A stretch of 64,000 nt of DNA from Lysinibacillus capsici (GTDB lineage Bacteria > Bacillota > Bacilli > Bacillales_A > Planococcaceae). This document shows, one piece after another, positions 1 to 8,508 of the stretch (the stretch's first letter is position 1; each line of letters begins with the position of its first letter). A program made the translations under genes and the position numbers. The stretch is from NCBI RefSeq assembly GCF_003367505.1, contig NZ_PXXX01000001.1, positions 1 through 64,000 on the forward strand. The letters run 5' to 3'. A model generated the notes under the pieces. The model was not told the DNA's origin, did no database searches, and saw only the letters and a program-made list of their open reading frames with translations.

Positions 1-155
1 TTAAATTCCGAACTGATAAATTTACCACTTTGAAATATATATAAGTAATTGATATCGCTTTTTGTTAACTGATTGTGGAGTTATATTTTATACTTCTTAA
101 ATTCCGAACTGATAAACTTACCACTTTAAATAAATATATAAGTAATTAGTATCGC
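1..155. repeat. Two direct-repeat copies, about 58 bp each
   Basis: Positions 1-58 and 97-155 are nearly the same sequence, beginning TTAAATTCCGAACTGATAAA and ending near AGTAATT..TATCGC, with a few substitutions and one small indel. The repeat period is about 96 bp. The sequence after each copy is also weakly alike (a GTTAA..TGATTGT run), so this may be the right end of a longer tandem array that begins before the window. No open reading frame crosses it. The function is unknown. Confidence 0.75.
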
Positions 156-530
156 GTTAATTGGGTGATTGTCTAGCACCCAAAACTAAAGGAATCCTAC
201 ATAATTAGAATCCAGAAATATATTTTAAGACATGTATTGTTACAAATTTTTTCCGAATTGTGCATGTAATAATGAAACGTAAATTTTTAAACTAATCAAA
301 ACTGAAACATAATCTATAAAAAAGTTTTCTAGGTTATTAAAATTTAATCCTGATGTCGCTATACTAATATTAAGGTTAATTATTTTACTTATAACTCATA
401 GAATAACAATTTAGTACCCTTTCGAGGGATTGTGTTGGAAGAATCATCTGTTCAGATGCGTGACGAGAAGTAATCGTTTAGCATATTGAGCGGATGTTTT
501 TTTATATAAATAATTTAAGGAGATGGTAAA
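156..530. other. AT-rich intergenic stretch
   Basis: No gene is supported here. The stretch is very AT-rich and presumably carries the promoter of the small gene that starts at 531. A good Shine-Dalgarno (AAGGAGATGG) sits about 4 to 11 bases before that start. I could not pick a convincing -35/-10 pair. Confidence 0.4.
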
Positions 531-776
531 ATGCTAAAGAAAAAATATGCTATTGTTAAGCGAATGGGAGAAAAGGAAGAATTTATCGGTACAGTCGAGG
601 CAGAGTCGTTTGAAAAAGCAGAGACCAATGCAAATCGACAATATGCTAAAGAAAAGCAAGCGATGAAAACGGGTGATGCTTGGCTAGTTATTGAACTAGC
701 GGGTGATATTGTATTCGATGCAGAAGGGCGAGTAGTAAATACAAGCGGCAATCTGAATATGTTTTACAAATTTTAA
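531..776 (+). CDS. Small hypothetical protein (81 aa)
   Basis: An 81-residue, highly charged soluble protein rich in Lys and Glu. It opens MLKKKYAIVKRMGEKEE and has no signal peptide or membrane segment. I do not recognise the family. The ATG is preceded by a strong AAGGAGATGG ribosome binding site and the gene is followed by a clear terminator hairpin at 832-863, so it looks like a real monocistronic gene. The alternating hydrophobic pattern in the first half, a predicted helix and then a beta-rich second half, suggest a small alpha/beta fold. It lies in an accessory region with repeats and mobile-element debris. Confidence 0.65.
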   Translation: MLKKKYAIVKRMGEKEEFIGTVEAESFEKAETNANRQYAKEKQAMKTGDAWLVIELAGDIVFDAEGRVVNTSGNLNMFYKF

Positions 777-1090
777 TCACTTCAAAAGGGTGATAAAGAT
801 TAAATTAGTTGAGTGACTAAAAAGAATCAGAAAAAGCGTAAAGGTATAAACCTTTACGCTTTTCAAATAACTGATTTTATAATTTTAAAATATATGCTTA
901 AATCTTCTAAAAATGATTAAAATCCATAATATACACGCACCTAATAAAGCGACAGCAAAGTCACTTTACGAGTTGGGGGGTTCCCTTTTTATTATTAATT
1001 TTAGCAAGTTATGAAACATCTGTTCTGAAAAGTCAAAAAATAAATTGAAAATTTGTCTTTAAAGAATATGGTCTATAACGGCTTTTAATG
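777..1090. other. Intergenic region between convergent genes
   Basis: This holds the terminator of the upstream small gene and about 230 bases of AT-rich sequence downstream of the CoiA-like gene on the other strand. A run of G and T near 975-985 (GGGGGGTTCCC) is the only GC-rich spot. No reading frame with a ribosome binding site was found. Confidence 0.4.
832..863 (+). terminator. Rho-independent terminator
   Basis: A perfect 14-bp stem (AAAAGCGTAAAGGT / ACCTTTACGCTTTT) with a 4-base loop, flanked by A and T runs. It ends the small gene at 531-776. Confidence 0.85.
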
Positions 1091-2734
1091 TTAGTTGAAT
1101 TTTTCTTCTATCAATGCAAGGAATGTATCATGTATTGCTTGTGAGATGAATTCTCCATCAAGTAGTAAATTGCTTAAATGCTCAATAAATTCCGCTTCAT
1201 GTGTTTCTAATTCGACTATTTTGTCCGCAGCAGCTTTACGTAACCAATCCAAAAGGCCTTCTTCAATATGTAAAGGGGTTTCCATTTTGTGTAGGACAAG
1301 ATTTTGATAAAAGTCTGCATCCTGTTCTAATAAATCTTGTTCTTCATCATTAAAAAATAATTCAGTATCGTAATAGTCTCCCCACCCAATAGCAAGTAAA
1401 TTAAATTCGGAAAAATACAAAGCTACATTTGCATTAAGCTCCTTATTATCGACTTTCGGTAGCACCTTATTTTCAATTTTAAAGGGGTGTATGTACTTAC
1501 GAAATAATGTTTGTTTATCCAAAAATCCGCATTTCTCCAATAGAACAAGGTAGCTGTGAATTAATGTTGCAACCTGTTTGCTGTCCTTAACATCATATCG
1601 AAGCTGATCTTTTATATCTTGAAATAAATATTTCGAGAAGATCAGTTGCTTCTTACTATAATTGTGTTTTATTGCTTTATGAAAAACGAGTAATTGCCAT
1701 AGCGGATATGGTGTATGGATCCATTTATATTCTTCCATCTGGATATTAAAGATGCCAGGGAAATTGTTGTCTGTTAATCCGTACTCTTTTACTAAACGTC
1801 TAAACAAAACTTGCTCTCGATGTGACATCCGTTGTAATACTTTATTTATATTGAAATTTCTTAAATATCTTATATACTGTTGAAACCGTTTCTGCTTTTC
1901 TTGTTTTTGATGAATTCTTTGCATCCGTGCAGCACTTTGTTCCTTACGTTTCTTCCAAAGTTCAGCAGCTTTAATTTTTCTATCATTTAAATAGTGTTGA
2001 ATCTTTTCGTAGGAAAGTTTGTTACATAAAACGAATCTGCATGGCGACTGTATTTTAGCGATTTCCATTTTAGATATTGCAATTTCTTGAAGCTTTACTA
2101 CAAATCTTGTTTCAGTTCGATACCTAATACCGAAAAATTTGCCAATATGTTTTACAAGGTTGTTTTTAACATCTATGAAGTAAACGCTACGTTCTTTTTT
2201 ATTCACTAATTGCTGCTGGTATTTTAAGCGTAGAACAACTTCATCATCCTCGATATCTTCTGCATTTATTTCTTTATAATAGTTCTCTCCGAAAAGCCAA
2301 ATATCTTTGATTCCAGCGATTGCATAAAGCTTTCGGCGTTCCAACCATTCCTCAGCAGTCTGTTCCGCACATTGAATTTCAAAAGCAAACTTATGACCAT
2401 TCCCAAAATCCGCATACACATCCGCGATTTGATTGGTCTTAGCAATACGTTCTTCTAATGCAACACAAGCATTCGGATATTTATCTTTCAACCAATTATA
2501 AATCGCTAATTTTCCACCAAGATGTTCCTGCGTTTCAGGCTCCCCAACGAAACTACATTCAACATGGCGCTCATGATAAAAGTGGTGAATGCGTTTTGGA
2601 CCGCCGCGAAAGAAGACATTCTTCTGACAGTGCGGACAGTATAGTTCTTTTGCTTTTGCTAAAGAATATAGGCGTTCTTTATCCTCGTGAAAGGCAAATT
2701 GTTTTTCACCATTTGGATTGATTGCTACGAACAT
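1091..2734 (-). CDS. CoiA-like competence/nuclease family protein
   Basis: A 547-residue protein of the CoiA-like family. CoiA is linked to processing of incoming DNA during transformation, and the family carries a PD-(D/E)XK-like nuclease core. Seen here: an N-terminal zinc-finger-like part with CPHC near residue 33 followed by a His/Cys-rich stretch (HHFYHERHVEC), then at about residues 95-150 the core with IADVYADF, FAFEIQC and WLERRKLYA, matching the D...E-x-Q nuclease pattern. The C-terminal 350 residues are Lys-rich, helical and of unclear role. At 547 residues it is longer than typical CoiA (about 320-390). It is divergent from the DUF262/DUF1524 gene at 2927, so the two may share a 190-bp control region. 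A defence role is possible but is inference. Confidence 0.75.
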   Translation of the reverse strand: MFVAINPNGEKQFAFHEDKERLYSLAKAKELYCPHCQKNVFFRGGPKRIHHFYHERHVECSFVGEPETQEHLGGKLAIYNWLKDKYPNACVALEERIAKTNQIADVYADFGNGHKFAFEIQCAEQTAEEWLERRKLYAIAGIKDIWLFGENYYKEINAEDIEDDEVVLRLKYQQQLVNKKERSVYFIDVKNNLVKHIGKFFGIRYRTETRFVVKLQEIAISKMEIAKIQSPCRFVLCNKLSYEKIQHYLNDRKIKAAELWKKRKEQSAARMQRIHQKQEKQKRFQQYIRYLRNFNINKVLQRMSHREQVLFRRLVKEYGLTDNNFPGIFNIQMEEYKWIHTPYPLWQLLVFHKAIKHNYSKKQLIFSKYLFQDIKDQLRYDVKDSKQVATLIHSYLVLLEKCGFLDKQTLFRKYIHPFKIENKVLPKVDNKELNANVALYFSEFNLLAIGWGDYYDTELFFNDEEQDLLEQDADFYQNLVLHKMETPLHIEEGLLDWLRKAAADKIVELETHEAEFIEHLSNLLLDGEFISQAIHDTFLALIEEKFN

Positions 2735-2926
2735 GTTTTCACCTCTATAAGATATAGAATTAAGTTTATTTGTTACATTTTACACTCAGAATTTCGCGAC
2801 TAGGCCTTAGTGGATAAATTATACTTTTATTATATATTAATTGAAAATATGGTAAAATATAATCAGTAAAAAGGTAGAATTTAAGTAGAGTTACTCAAAT
2901 CAGTTTATAAAATTGGAGTGATCTAA

Positions 2927-4906
2927 GTGAAAGCGAATGAAACAAACCTACAAGAAATAATCGAAGGTTCGAAGCAATATATCATACCAATGTTTCAACG
3001 TACATATAGTTGGGATCAAAAACAATGGCTAACATTATGGGAAGATTTAATGGAGTTAGTAGATGAAGCACAGCAATATGAAAATCATTTTATCGGATCA
3101 ATCGTATCTATACCGGTAAATGCAAACCCTACTGGCGTGCAACAATTTGTAGTTATTGATGGACAACAAAGATTAACGACATTACTTGTTCTTTTAAGTG
3201 TTATTCGTGATAAGGCGGAAGAAGATGAATTGCCTGAATTAGCAGCTGAAATTAACGAAACGATGCTTGTAAATCGTTTTAAAAAAGGTGAAGAGTATTT
3301 TAAGTTGCTACCAACACAAGTTGATAAAGATACCTTCAAAAAAATTATAAAAAATGAAATTACAGAAGTAGATCAAAATAGTGGGCTTGTAAAATGCTAT
3401 AACTACTTCAAAAATAAGCTTTATGATTTAACAATTGATGTGGAACAATTAAAAAATGGTGTTTTACATAATCTTTCATTAGTTAGCATTGTACTGTCTC
3501 CAGATGATAACCCCTATTTAGTATTTGAAAGCTTAAATGCAAAAGGACAGCCTTTAACAGAAGCAGACTTAATCAGAAACTATTTATTTATGCGCATTGA
3601 GCCATCCGAGCAGGAAGAAATGTATAAAGGCTATTGGATGCCAATGCAAACGAATTTAGGAAATTCTTTAACGGAGTTCATCAGACATTTTTTAATGGGC
3701 GTAAACTTAAATGTCAAAAAGAAAGATGTTTATGTGAAATTAAAGCAGCAAGCTGATAAAGCAAATGTCATTGATTATTTGAAGGAGTTGGCTGTATTTG
3801 CAACATATTATGATAAATTACTACATCCAGAAAAAGAATCTAATGAAAAAATTCAATACTATTTAAAGCGAATTCAACAGTTTGAAGCACGTACTGCATT
3901 TCCGTTTTTACTTTATATTTATCGTGATTTTGATACGAAAAAATATAGTTTGGAACAATTCATTGAAATTTTATCAATAATCGATAATTTCATTGTTAGA
4001 CGATATGTTTGTAATATTGAATCGAAACCATTAAATAAAATGTTTGGGTCTTTATACAATCAGCTAAAACCGTATAGTGAATCCGATTCTATACAAGAAT
4101 TAAAGGCACTTTTACAAGTAAGAGGTTATCCAAAAGATACTGAAGTTCTTCATGAATTAAAGTTTTCACCTTTATATGGAGGCGGAGACAAGAGAGAAAA
4201 GTGTAAGTTTATTTTAAGTGTACTTGAAGAAACTTACGGTCATAAAGAAAAGGTGAATTTAACACAGGCGACTCTTGAACATATTATGCCACAGACTTTA
4301 ACCGAGTCTTGGAAAAATGAATTAGGTAGTAATTTTGAAGAGGTTCATGAGAAGTATTTACATGCTATTGGAAATTTAACGTTAACTGGTTATAATTCAG
4401 AGCTATCAAACGAATCCTTTGAAACGAAGAAAAAATATTATATCAAGAGTAATTTTGAGTTAAATAAAGACCTTGTTAAATACAACAATTGGGACGAACA
4501 AGCAATAAATGACCGAGCAGAAAAATTATATGAAAAATTCATTTTAGCATGGCCTTATTTTGGATTAGCTAGCATAAAAGACAATGATGTAACAGGTAGC
4601 TCGCCACGTTTATTATTTATTGGTGATGAAACGATTAAGGTTAAGGTTTGGCGAGAGGTGCTAGAACATACGGTAATGTTCATTTATAATCACAAGCCAG
4701 ATTACTACCAGGAATTGTTGCAAACAAGAACGTTGCTAATTTCAGTAGAAAAGAATACAGAAATGCGCAGCGCAAAGCAGCTACCTAATGGCCATTTTAT
4801 AGAAGCAAACTTCAGTGCGAAAAGTATCTACACCACATGTAAGAAATTATTTATTGAAGCAGGATTTGAAGCAGATTTATGGAATGTAGAGGTTGAGGTT
4901 AAGTGA
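2927..4906 (+). CDS. GmrSD-type DUF262/DUF1524 nuclease-like protein
   Basis: A 659-residue fusion of an N-terminal DUF262 domain (ParB/Srx-like NTPase) and a C-terminal DUF1524 HNH-type nuclease domain, the architecture of GmrSD type IV restriction enzymes and related phage-defence proteins. DUF262 hallmarks are FQRTYSWD near residue 23, HFIGSIV near 53 and IDGQQRLTTL near 78. The nuclease signature is LEHIMPQ near residue 450, followed by HAIGNLTLTGYNSELSN near 485, with the His and Asn expected of an HNH fold. A further C-terminal segment of about 130 residues follows. GTG start with a GGAG ribosome binding site. The gene ends in a bidirectional terminator. Function as restriction of modified foreign DNA is inferred from the family. 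Confidence 0.85.
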   Translation: MKANETNLQEIIEGSKQYIIPMFQRTYSWDQKQWLTLWEDLMELVDEAQQYENHFIGSIVSIPVNANPTGVQQFVVIDGQQRLTTLLVLLSVIRDKAEEDELPELAAEINETMLVNRFKKGEEYFKLLPTQVDKDTFKKIIKNEITEVDQNSGLVKCYNYFKNKLYDLTIDVEQLKNGVLHNLSLVSIVLSPDDNPYLVFESLNAKGQPLTEADLIRNYLFMRIEPSEQEEMYKGYWMPMQTNLGNSLTEFIRHFLMGVNLNVKKKDVYVKLKQQADKANVIDYLKELAVFATYYDKLLHPEKESNEKIQYYLKRIQQFEARTAFPFLLYIYRDFDTKKYSLEQFIEILSIIDNFIVRRYVCNIESKPLNKMFGSLYNQLKPYSESDSIQELKALLQVRGYPKDTEVLHELKFSPLYGGGDKREKCKFILSVLEETYGHKEKVNLTQATLEHIMPQTLTESWKNELGSNFEEVHEKYLHAIGNLTLTGYNSELSNESFETKKKYYIKSNFELNKDLVKYNNWDEQAINDRAEKLYEKFILAWPYFGLASIKDNDVTGSSPRLLFIGDETIKVKVWREVLEHTVMFIYNHKPDYYQELLQTRTLLISVEKNTEMRSAKQLPNGHFIEANFSAKSIYTTCKKLFIEAGFEADLWNVEVEVK

Positions 4907-4935
4907 TTAGAAAATGAATAATAAGTTTTGAGTTT

Positions 4936-4975
4936 TATACACGTAAAGTATAATGATATTAACTTTACGTGTATA
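4936..4975. terminator. Bidirectional terminator
   Basis: A 14-bp perfect inverted repeat (TATACACGTAAAGT / ACTTTACGTGTATA) with a 12-base loop, placed between the converging genes that end at 4906 and 4986. It can serve both strands. Confidence 0.85.
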
Positions 4976-4985
4976 AACTACGTTT

Positions 4986-5540
4986 TTAGAACTCTTTAAC
5001 CCTATATACAATACATGTGTTTTCAATAATGCTGTAACTAAATTTAAACGTTGTTAAATTACCTGTAACGAAGGCATTAAAATCTTTATAAAATAATTCC
5101 ATAACATTGCGATTCAACTTATTGAAACCCTTCAATTTTGAATATTCTACTATCATATTACCGACATGGACAAGGGAATATCTAATATTATTTAAAGTTA
5201 TAAGTTGAAATTCGTTAGGATTAGTTTTGTAAGTGAAAATATATTTTAAGTCATTTGGAATATCGAGGTTATCCAAGACATTTACCCAAAACAGTATGGG
5301 TTTTGTTTCGTCAGCTTTATTTTGGAGAATGAAATAATGATCAAAGTTTGGTAGAGAGAGCTTTTGAATTTCATAATCATTTTTTTTTAGAATAGTGTGG
5401 ATATAATTTAGATTGTCAAAATAGATTTGACCATCCCAAATCATTCGGTTTATATCATAAATATTGTATTCTTCACTGATTTCTTTTAATTTCAAAAAAT
5501 TTAGTCGTGTTAAATATGCGTAATATGGTTTTTGGTTCAT
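4986..5540 (-). CDS. Hypothetical protein (184 aa)
   Basis: A 184-residue, AT-rich-coded protein rich in Tyr, Asn, Ile and Leu, with no signal peptide or membrane helix. I do not recognise it. Alternating charged and aromatic segments (for example YYAYLTRLNFLKLKE at the start) suggest a soluble alpha/beta protein. A GGAGAGGAT ribosome binding site lies just before the ATG, and a strong terminator follows. Its very low GC content and lack of household neighbours suggest a horizontally acquired orphan beside the restriction-like gene. Confidence 0.6.
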   Translation of the reverse strand: MNQKPYYAYLTRLNFLKLKEISEEYNIYDINRMIWDGQIYFDNLNYIHTILKKNDYEIQKLSLPNFDHYFILQNKADETKPILFWVNVLDNLDIPNDLKYIFTYKTNPNEFQLITLNNIRYSLVHVGNMIVEYSKLKGFNKLNRNVMELFYKDFNAFVTGNLTTFKFSYSIIENTCIVYRVKEF

Positions 5541-5648
5541 TCATATCCTCTCCAATTCAATTATATTTGAAATTAATTATAAGTAATTTTATGGAATAAA
5601 GGTATATTATAATTCAGATAATTTTCTCCGAATGAAATGAGGGTTAAA

Positions 5649-5921
5649 ATGAAGACATTTGAATTTATAGAAGAAATTCAAAAATTAGGATTGAATGTTA
5701 ATAAATCACATGATTCTGTTAGAGCAGTAATTAACATTTCGATGCCTAAAAAAAATAGAAGTGGTTATAATCCGGGAAAAATTGCAGTAGTTTCAACTAC
5801 CAATATGTATGAGGTTTCCTGTAGGTGGGAAGCATACACCTTATTAAAAAATAGCCACAAAAAAATATTATGGGATTTGATAAAAGCTTATGTTGAAACA
5901 GAAATTGAAGATCGTATTTAA
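5649..5921 (+). CDS. Small orphan protein, possibly phage-derived (90 aa)
   Basis: About 90 residues starting MKTFEFIEEIQKLG. The ATG at 5649 is preferred over an in-frame ATG at 5637, because the latter lies inside the ribosome binding site (GAGGG, five bases before 5649). The pattern of an N-terminal helix, a beta core (AVVSTTNMYEVSC) and a C-terminal helix ending in a TEIEDR-like tail recalls small proteins found in Gram-positive phages and integrative elements. This is a resemblance of pattern only. No terminator is evident after it. Confidence 0.5.
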   Translation: MKTFEFIEEIQKLGLNVNKSHDSVRAVINISMPKKNRSGYNPGKIAVVSTTNMYEVSCRWEAYTLLKNSHKKILWDLIKAYVETEIEDRI

Positions 5922-6340
5922 TATATTAAACATATGTGATAATAAGAATAAGAGTATTAGAAGAAATTTGTGAAAATAATAGTCTCCGTAAGCATTTTTA
6001 GCAAACCTTATTAAATCCTTTGTAAGAGCTATTTTTGCCCCTCAAAAAAGCCCTTCAAACGTTGATGTAATAAGGTTTGTCTGTTTTGTAGATTGAATAC
6101 CCGCCGTCTCCATACATAAAGCTGAGTAATATTGTAGCGGTAAATAATGATAAAGGTATCATAATATAAAAATGGGTGGATACAGACAATACATTTGGCT
6201 ATGAATGATTTACTAAGCTTTTACTGAATTTAAGATTGAGCAATACACCAATATAGGAAAAAGGTTAACATCAGCAAAATAAGGTATACTATATTTGTTG
6301 AATAGATTTCTTTAAAGGCAGGAAAAGTAGGTGAACCAAA
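5922..6340. other. Intergenic, no supported gene
   Basis: AT-rich, with stop codons in all frames. A run near 6040-6090 contains AAAAAAGCCC and AATAAGGTTTG without a clear hairpin. A long minus-strand frame over 6230-6505 is the shadow of the small plus-strand gene at 6341. Confidence 0.4.
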
Positions 6341-6490
6341 GTGGGGAAATATCAATTGGATACTAAAGGTAAGGTGGCTGTGGCAAAGTATCATGAAAAA
6401 AACAAGCCGGCCAAATTTGATAAAAAGCAGCAACTTGAGAAAATACGTGCGGAGTATTTGAAAAAGAAGCAAGAACAAACAGATCAATAA
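6341..6490 (+). CDS. Small basic protein (49 aa)
   Basis: A 49-codon gene with a GTG start: the protein opens VGKYQLDTKGKVAVAKYHEK and ends EYLKKKQEQTDQ. It is very rich in Lys and Gln, contains no Cys, and looks like a short helical, nucleic-acid-friendly or unstructured protein. Support: a GTAGGTGA ribosome binding site about six bases upstream, a TGA just upstream in frame (so no longer form exists), codon use typical of a real gene, and a terminator hairpin at once downstream (6499-6532). I do not know the function. Confidence 0.6.
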   Translation: MGKYQLDTKGKVAVAKYHEKNKPAKFDKKQQLEKIRAEYLKKKQEQTDQ

Positions 6491-6498
6491 TTTGAATG

Positions 6499-6532
6499 AA
6501 AACATAGGAAGACTAAAATTTCTCTATGTTTT
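6499..6532 (+). terminator. Rho-independent terminator of the 49-aa gene
   Basis: Stem AAAACATAG / CTATGTTTT with a 16-base loop, followed by a T-rich run, nine bases after the stop codon of the small gene. Confidence 0.6.
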
Positions 6533-7147
6533 TCTTTTCAAATTGATGATAAAGACATTGGAACGACATAGACATATAAATGGGAGTCACCATCTACAAT
6601 TGAGGATAAAAAATTACATGATTTGAATGCATTTTTCCGTTTTGATAATAATCTTAAAACCTACCGTATGATATTACATCTTAGCCCCAACGACGATTGA
6701 GTGGGAGTAGTCATAAAGCGAGATAACCATCCGTTTATCTCTTTAAACTGATATCCAACGTTTTTGGTTAAATGTGAAAGAATTCATGTGAATATATGCA
6801 TATCAAATTCTTCAAAGGCTCTATTTTGGGTATGAATTTATAAAATTGTTTTTACATCTGAATGTCTCAGTCTCTTAGTATTTTTTTTATTTGCATCTGC
6901 TTTCAATAATAGAGACTAATGTCTTTAGAGGTAACTAAGGTTTTTCTAATAAAAAATTATCTTTATTTGTAGCATTCCAAAAATCAGAGCGCAATTAAGT
7001 AGGTTACACATAAATGAATTAAATAGTTAATTCGAAGTATGTTAGCTTCGTTATTTCATTTGGCTACTTTGGATAAATGAGTTCGGTATTGCACCGGACT
7101 CGTTTTTAATTTTGCCTAGTAGTTTATATATTTTTCTAATTCTATTT
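6533..7147. other. Long intergenic stretch with possible gene relic
   Basis: No intact gene. Frame-preserved coding-like sequence runs from 6575 to the stop at 6700 on the plus strand (reading YKWESPSTIEDKKLHDLNAF and onward), with a TAG directly upstream in the same frame and no start codon. It may be the 3' end of a dead gene. The rest is AT-rich. A terminator-like hairpin lies at 7079-7107. Confidence 0.35.
7079..7107 (+). terminator. Terminator-like hairpin
   Basis: Stem GAGTTCGGT / ACCGGACTC (one G-T pair) with a 5-base loop, then GTTTTT. It faces the downstream end of the IS3 fossil and may once have ended an upstream gene. Confidence 0.6.
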
Positions 7148-7600
7148 TTAATGCTCTATACTTTCTAATTCCCTCATGTAAAGGAAATCGGATTTCATAA
7201 TGTCAAAGAAATTCACCATGACAGAGTTGTTGTAACTATTTCCTTTACGAGACATACTTTGAACAACCCCTCTTGATTCTAAGGCGCGACAGTATTTATT
7301 CATTTGATAATGCCAGTCCTGATCGGTATGCATAAGTAACTGGTGGTGCTCAGGTAAACGTTCGAGTGCTTTGTTCAACATGTCTGAAACAAGTGAATAG
7401 GTTGGTCTAGAGTAAACTCTAGTGTTTAATTTGTATACGGCTGAATAATAGCCTCAACTATACTGTATTTCATATTGCTTAATCCATTTAAGGATTGCTT
7501 TATTATTAGTCCCCATAAGATTTAGCTATAGCATAGGAGCTTTCCTTCCATTCCTCTTAAGCAGCTCTCAACAGCTTGGAAATTATCTTCGGCAGTTCAA
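7148..7600 (-). pseudogene. IS3-family (IS150-like) transposase remnant
   Basis: Fossil of an IS3-family element. The part at 7148 to about 7450 reads the C-terminal end of OrfB, the DDE integrase: SRPTYSLVSDMLNKALERLP, then HTDQDWHYQMNKY and SMSRKGNSYNNSVMVNFF (normally ..CYDNAVMENFF), ending near ELESIEH. Upstream, about 7470-7600, pieces of the OrfA helix-turn-helix remain in shifted frames (AVESCLRGMEGK, SYAIAKSYG, NNKAILKWIKQYE). Most of OrfB, including the first catalytic Asp region, is deleted and there are at least two frameshifts. The expected catalytic Glu position reads VNFF rather than ENFF. No terminal inverted repeats or target duplications could be defined. The element is certainly inactive. 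Confidence 0.85.
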
Positions 7601-7795
7601 TACAAGTTTTTTATGTTCCTAATTCCATCCAATTGCATTGAAAACTTCAAAATATTTTCTGTATTCCTTCTTTAGGAAGTATAACAAGTGAAGTATTTTT
7701 TTGTATTGTAGAATAGAGGTGAGCACAGTATTTGGTATATTTATGTACATTTAAAATAATATGAAAATTACTAAATGTATAAGGTGGTGGTTTGA

Positions 7796-8173
7796 ATGAA
7801 GAATAGAATCCCCAAACCTATTATCAACACGGTTTTATTGTTACTTTTTCTTGTTGCTTTTTGGCTCTTAGGTAATGTTAGCCAACTGTTTGCTAGTAAA
7901 GAAAATACCGAAAGTGAAATTGGTTATATAGTAATGCATGAAGGAATAGTTTATTTTATTCAAGGGAAGGACGCTCAACAATCAGATATAGGGAGTTTCT
8001 CTAGCGAAAATCTCATGTACTTAAATAAATTTGAAACAGTTTCAATTTTAATTAATGAATCGAAACTTTCTATGAAAGGAATTAAAAGTGGAGATGAAGT
8101 GAGGATTTGGTATTCTGAAATTTTGGAGTCAAATCCAGCAAAAATCAAAGTTATTCGTATAGAAAAACTGTGA
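7796..8173 (+). CDS. Membrane-anchored DUF3221 (YobA-like) protein
   Basis: A 125-residue protein with an N-terminal membrane segment or signal anchor at about residues 11-28 (a run of Leu, Phe, Val) followed by an extracellular domain. That domain starts GYIVMHEGIVYFI and ends with SGDEVRIWYSEILESNPAKI, the pattern of the DUF3221 family of small Bacillus exported proteins of unknown function. AAGGTGGTGG precedes the ATG. It stands alone in the AT-rich accessory stretch. No partner can be named. Confidence 0.65.
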   Translation: MKNRIPKPIINTVLLLLFLVAFWLLGNVSQLFASKENTESEIGYIVMHEGIVYFIQGKDAQQSDIGSFSSENLMYLNKFETVSILINESKLSMKGIKSGDEVRIWYSEILESNPAKIKVIRIEKL

Positions 8174-8508
8174 CTAACATTTCGTTTTTACTAAATATAA
8201 TTTAATACCATTTATAAATTAAAATTCCATTTATTTCCTTTATTTAAGCTGATTATCGCTTCTCAAAATTAATTTTTATGGAGCATAATGCAACAATCTT
8301 GCTCGGGATTCAGCCTAAGAAGATGTGAATGTCATCACTATAATGTAGAAGGGTGTGCTAAAAGTCGAGAAACTTTCAGCACACCCTTTTGTATTTAATT
8401 GAACAGACGACAATGAAGGAGTATTATACTCCCGTATTTTTCGATCCATCATTTAAAAATATAGTATAGTTATTGTAAAAACCGAAATGATCGAGGGGAC
8501 TGGAATAG
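8174..8508. other. Intergenic region
   Basis: It contains the terminator at 8351-8390 and, near its right end, the presumed promoter of the XRE-cupin regulator (GGGG-type ribosome binding site before 8509). No gene is supported. Confidence 0.4.
8351..8390 (+). terminator. Rho-independent terminator
   Basis: A 15-bp stem with one mismatch (GGGTGTGCTAAAAGT / ACTTTCAGCACACCC) and TTTT. It closes the accessory block before the regulator gene. Confidence 0.8.

Noticed and set aside
1..155. Possible CRISPR array from the left-edge repeats
   Set aside because: Repeats of about 58 bp with substitutions and only two copies, spacers partly alike, and no cas genes. Not CRISPR.
6230..6505. 91-residue minus-strand hydrophobic frame
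   Set aside because: It is the antisense of the 49-aa Lys-rich plus-strand gene, whose A-rich codons read as Phe/Leu on the other strand. No ribosome binding site.
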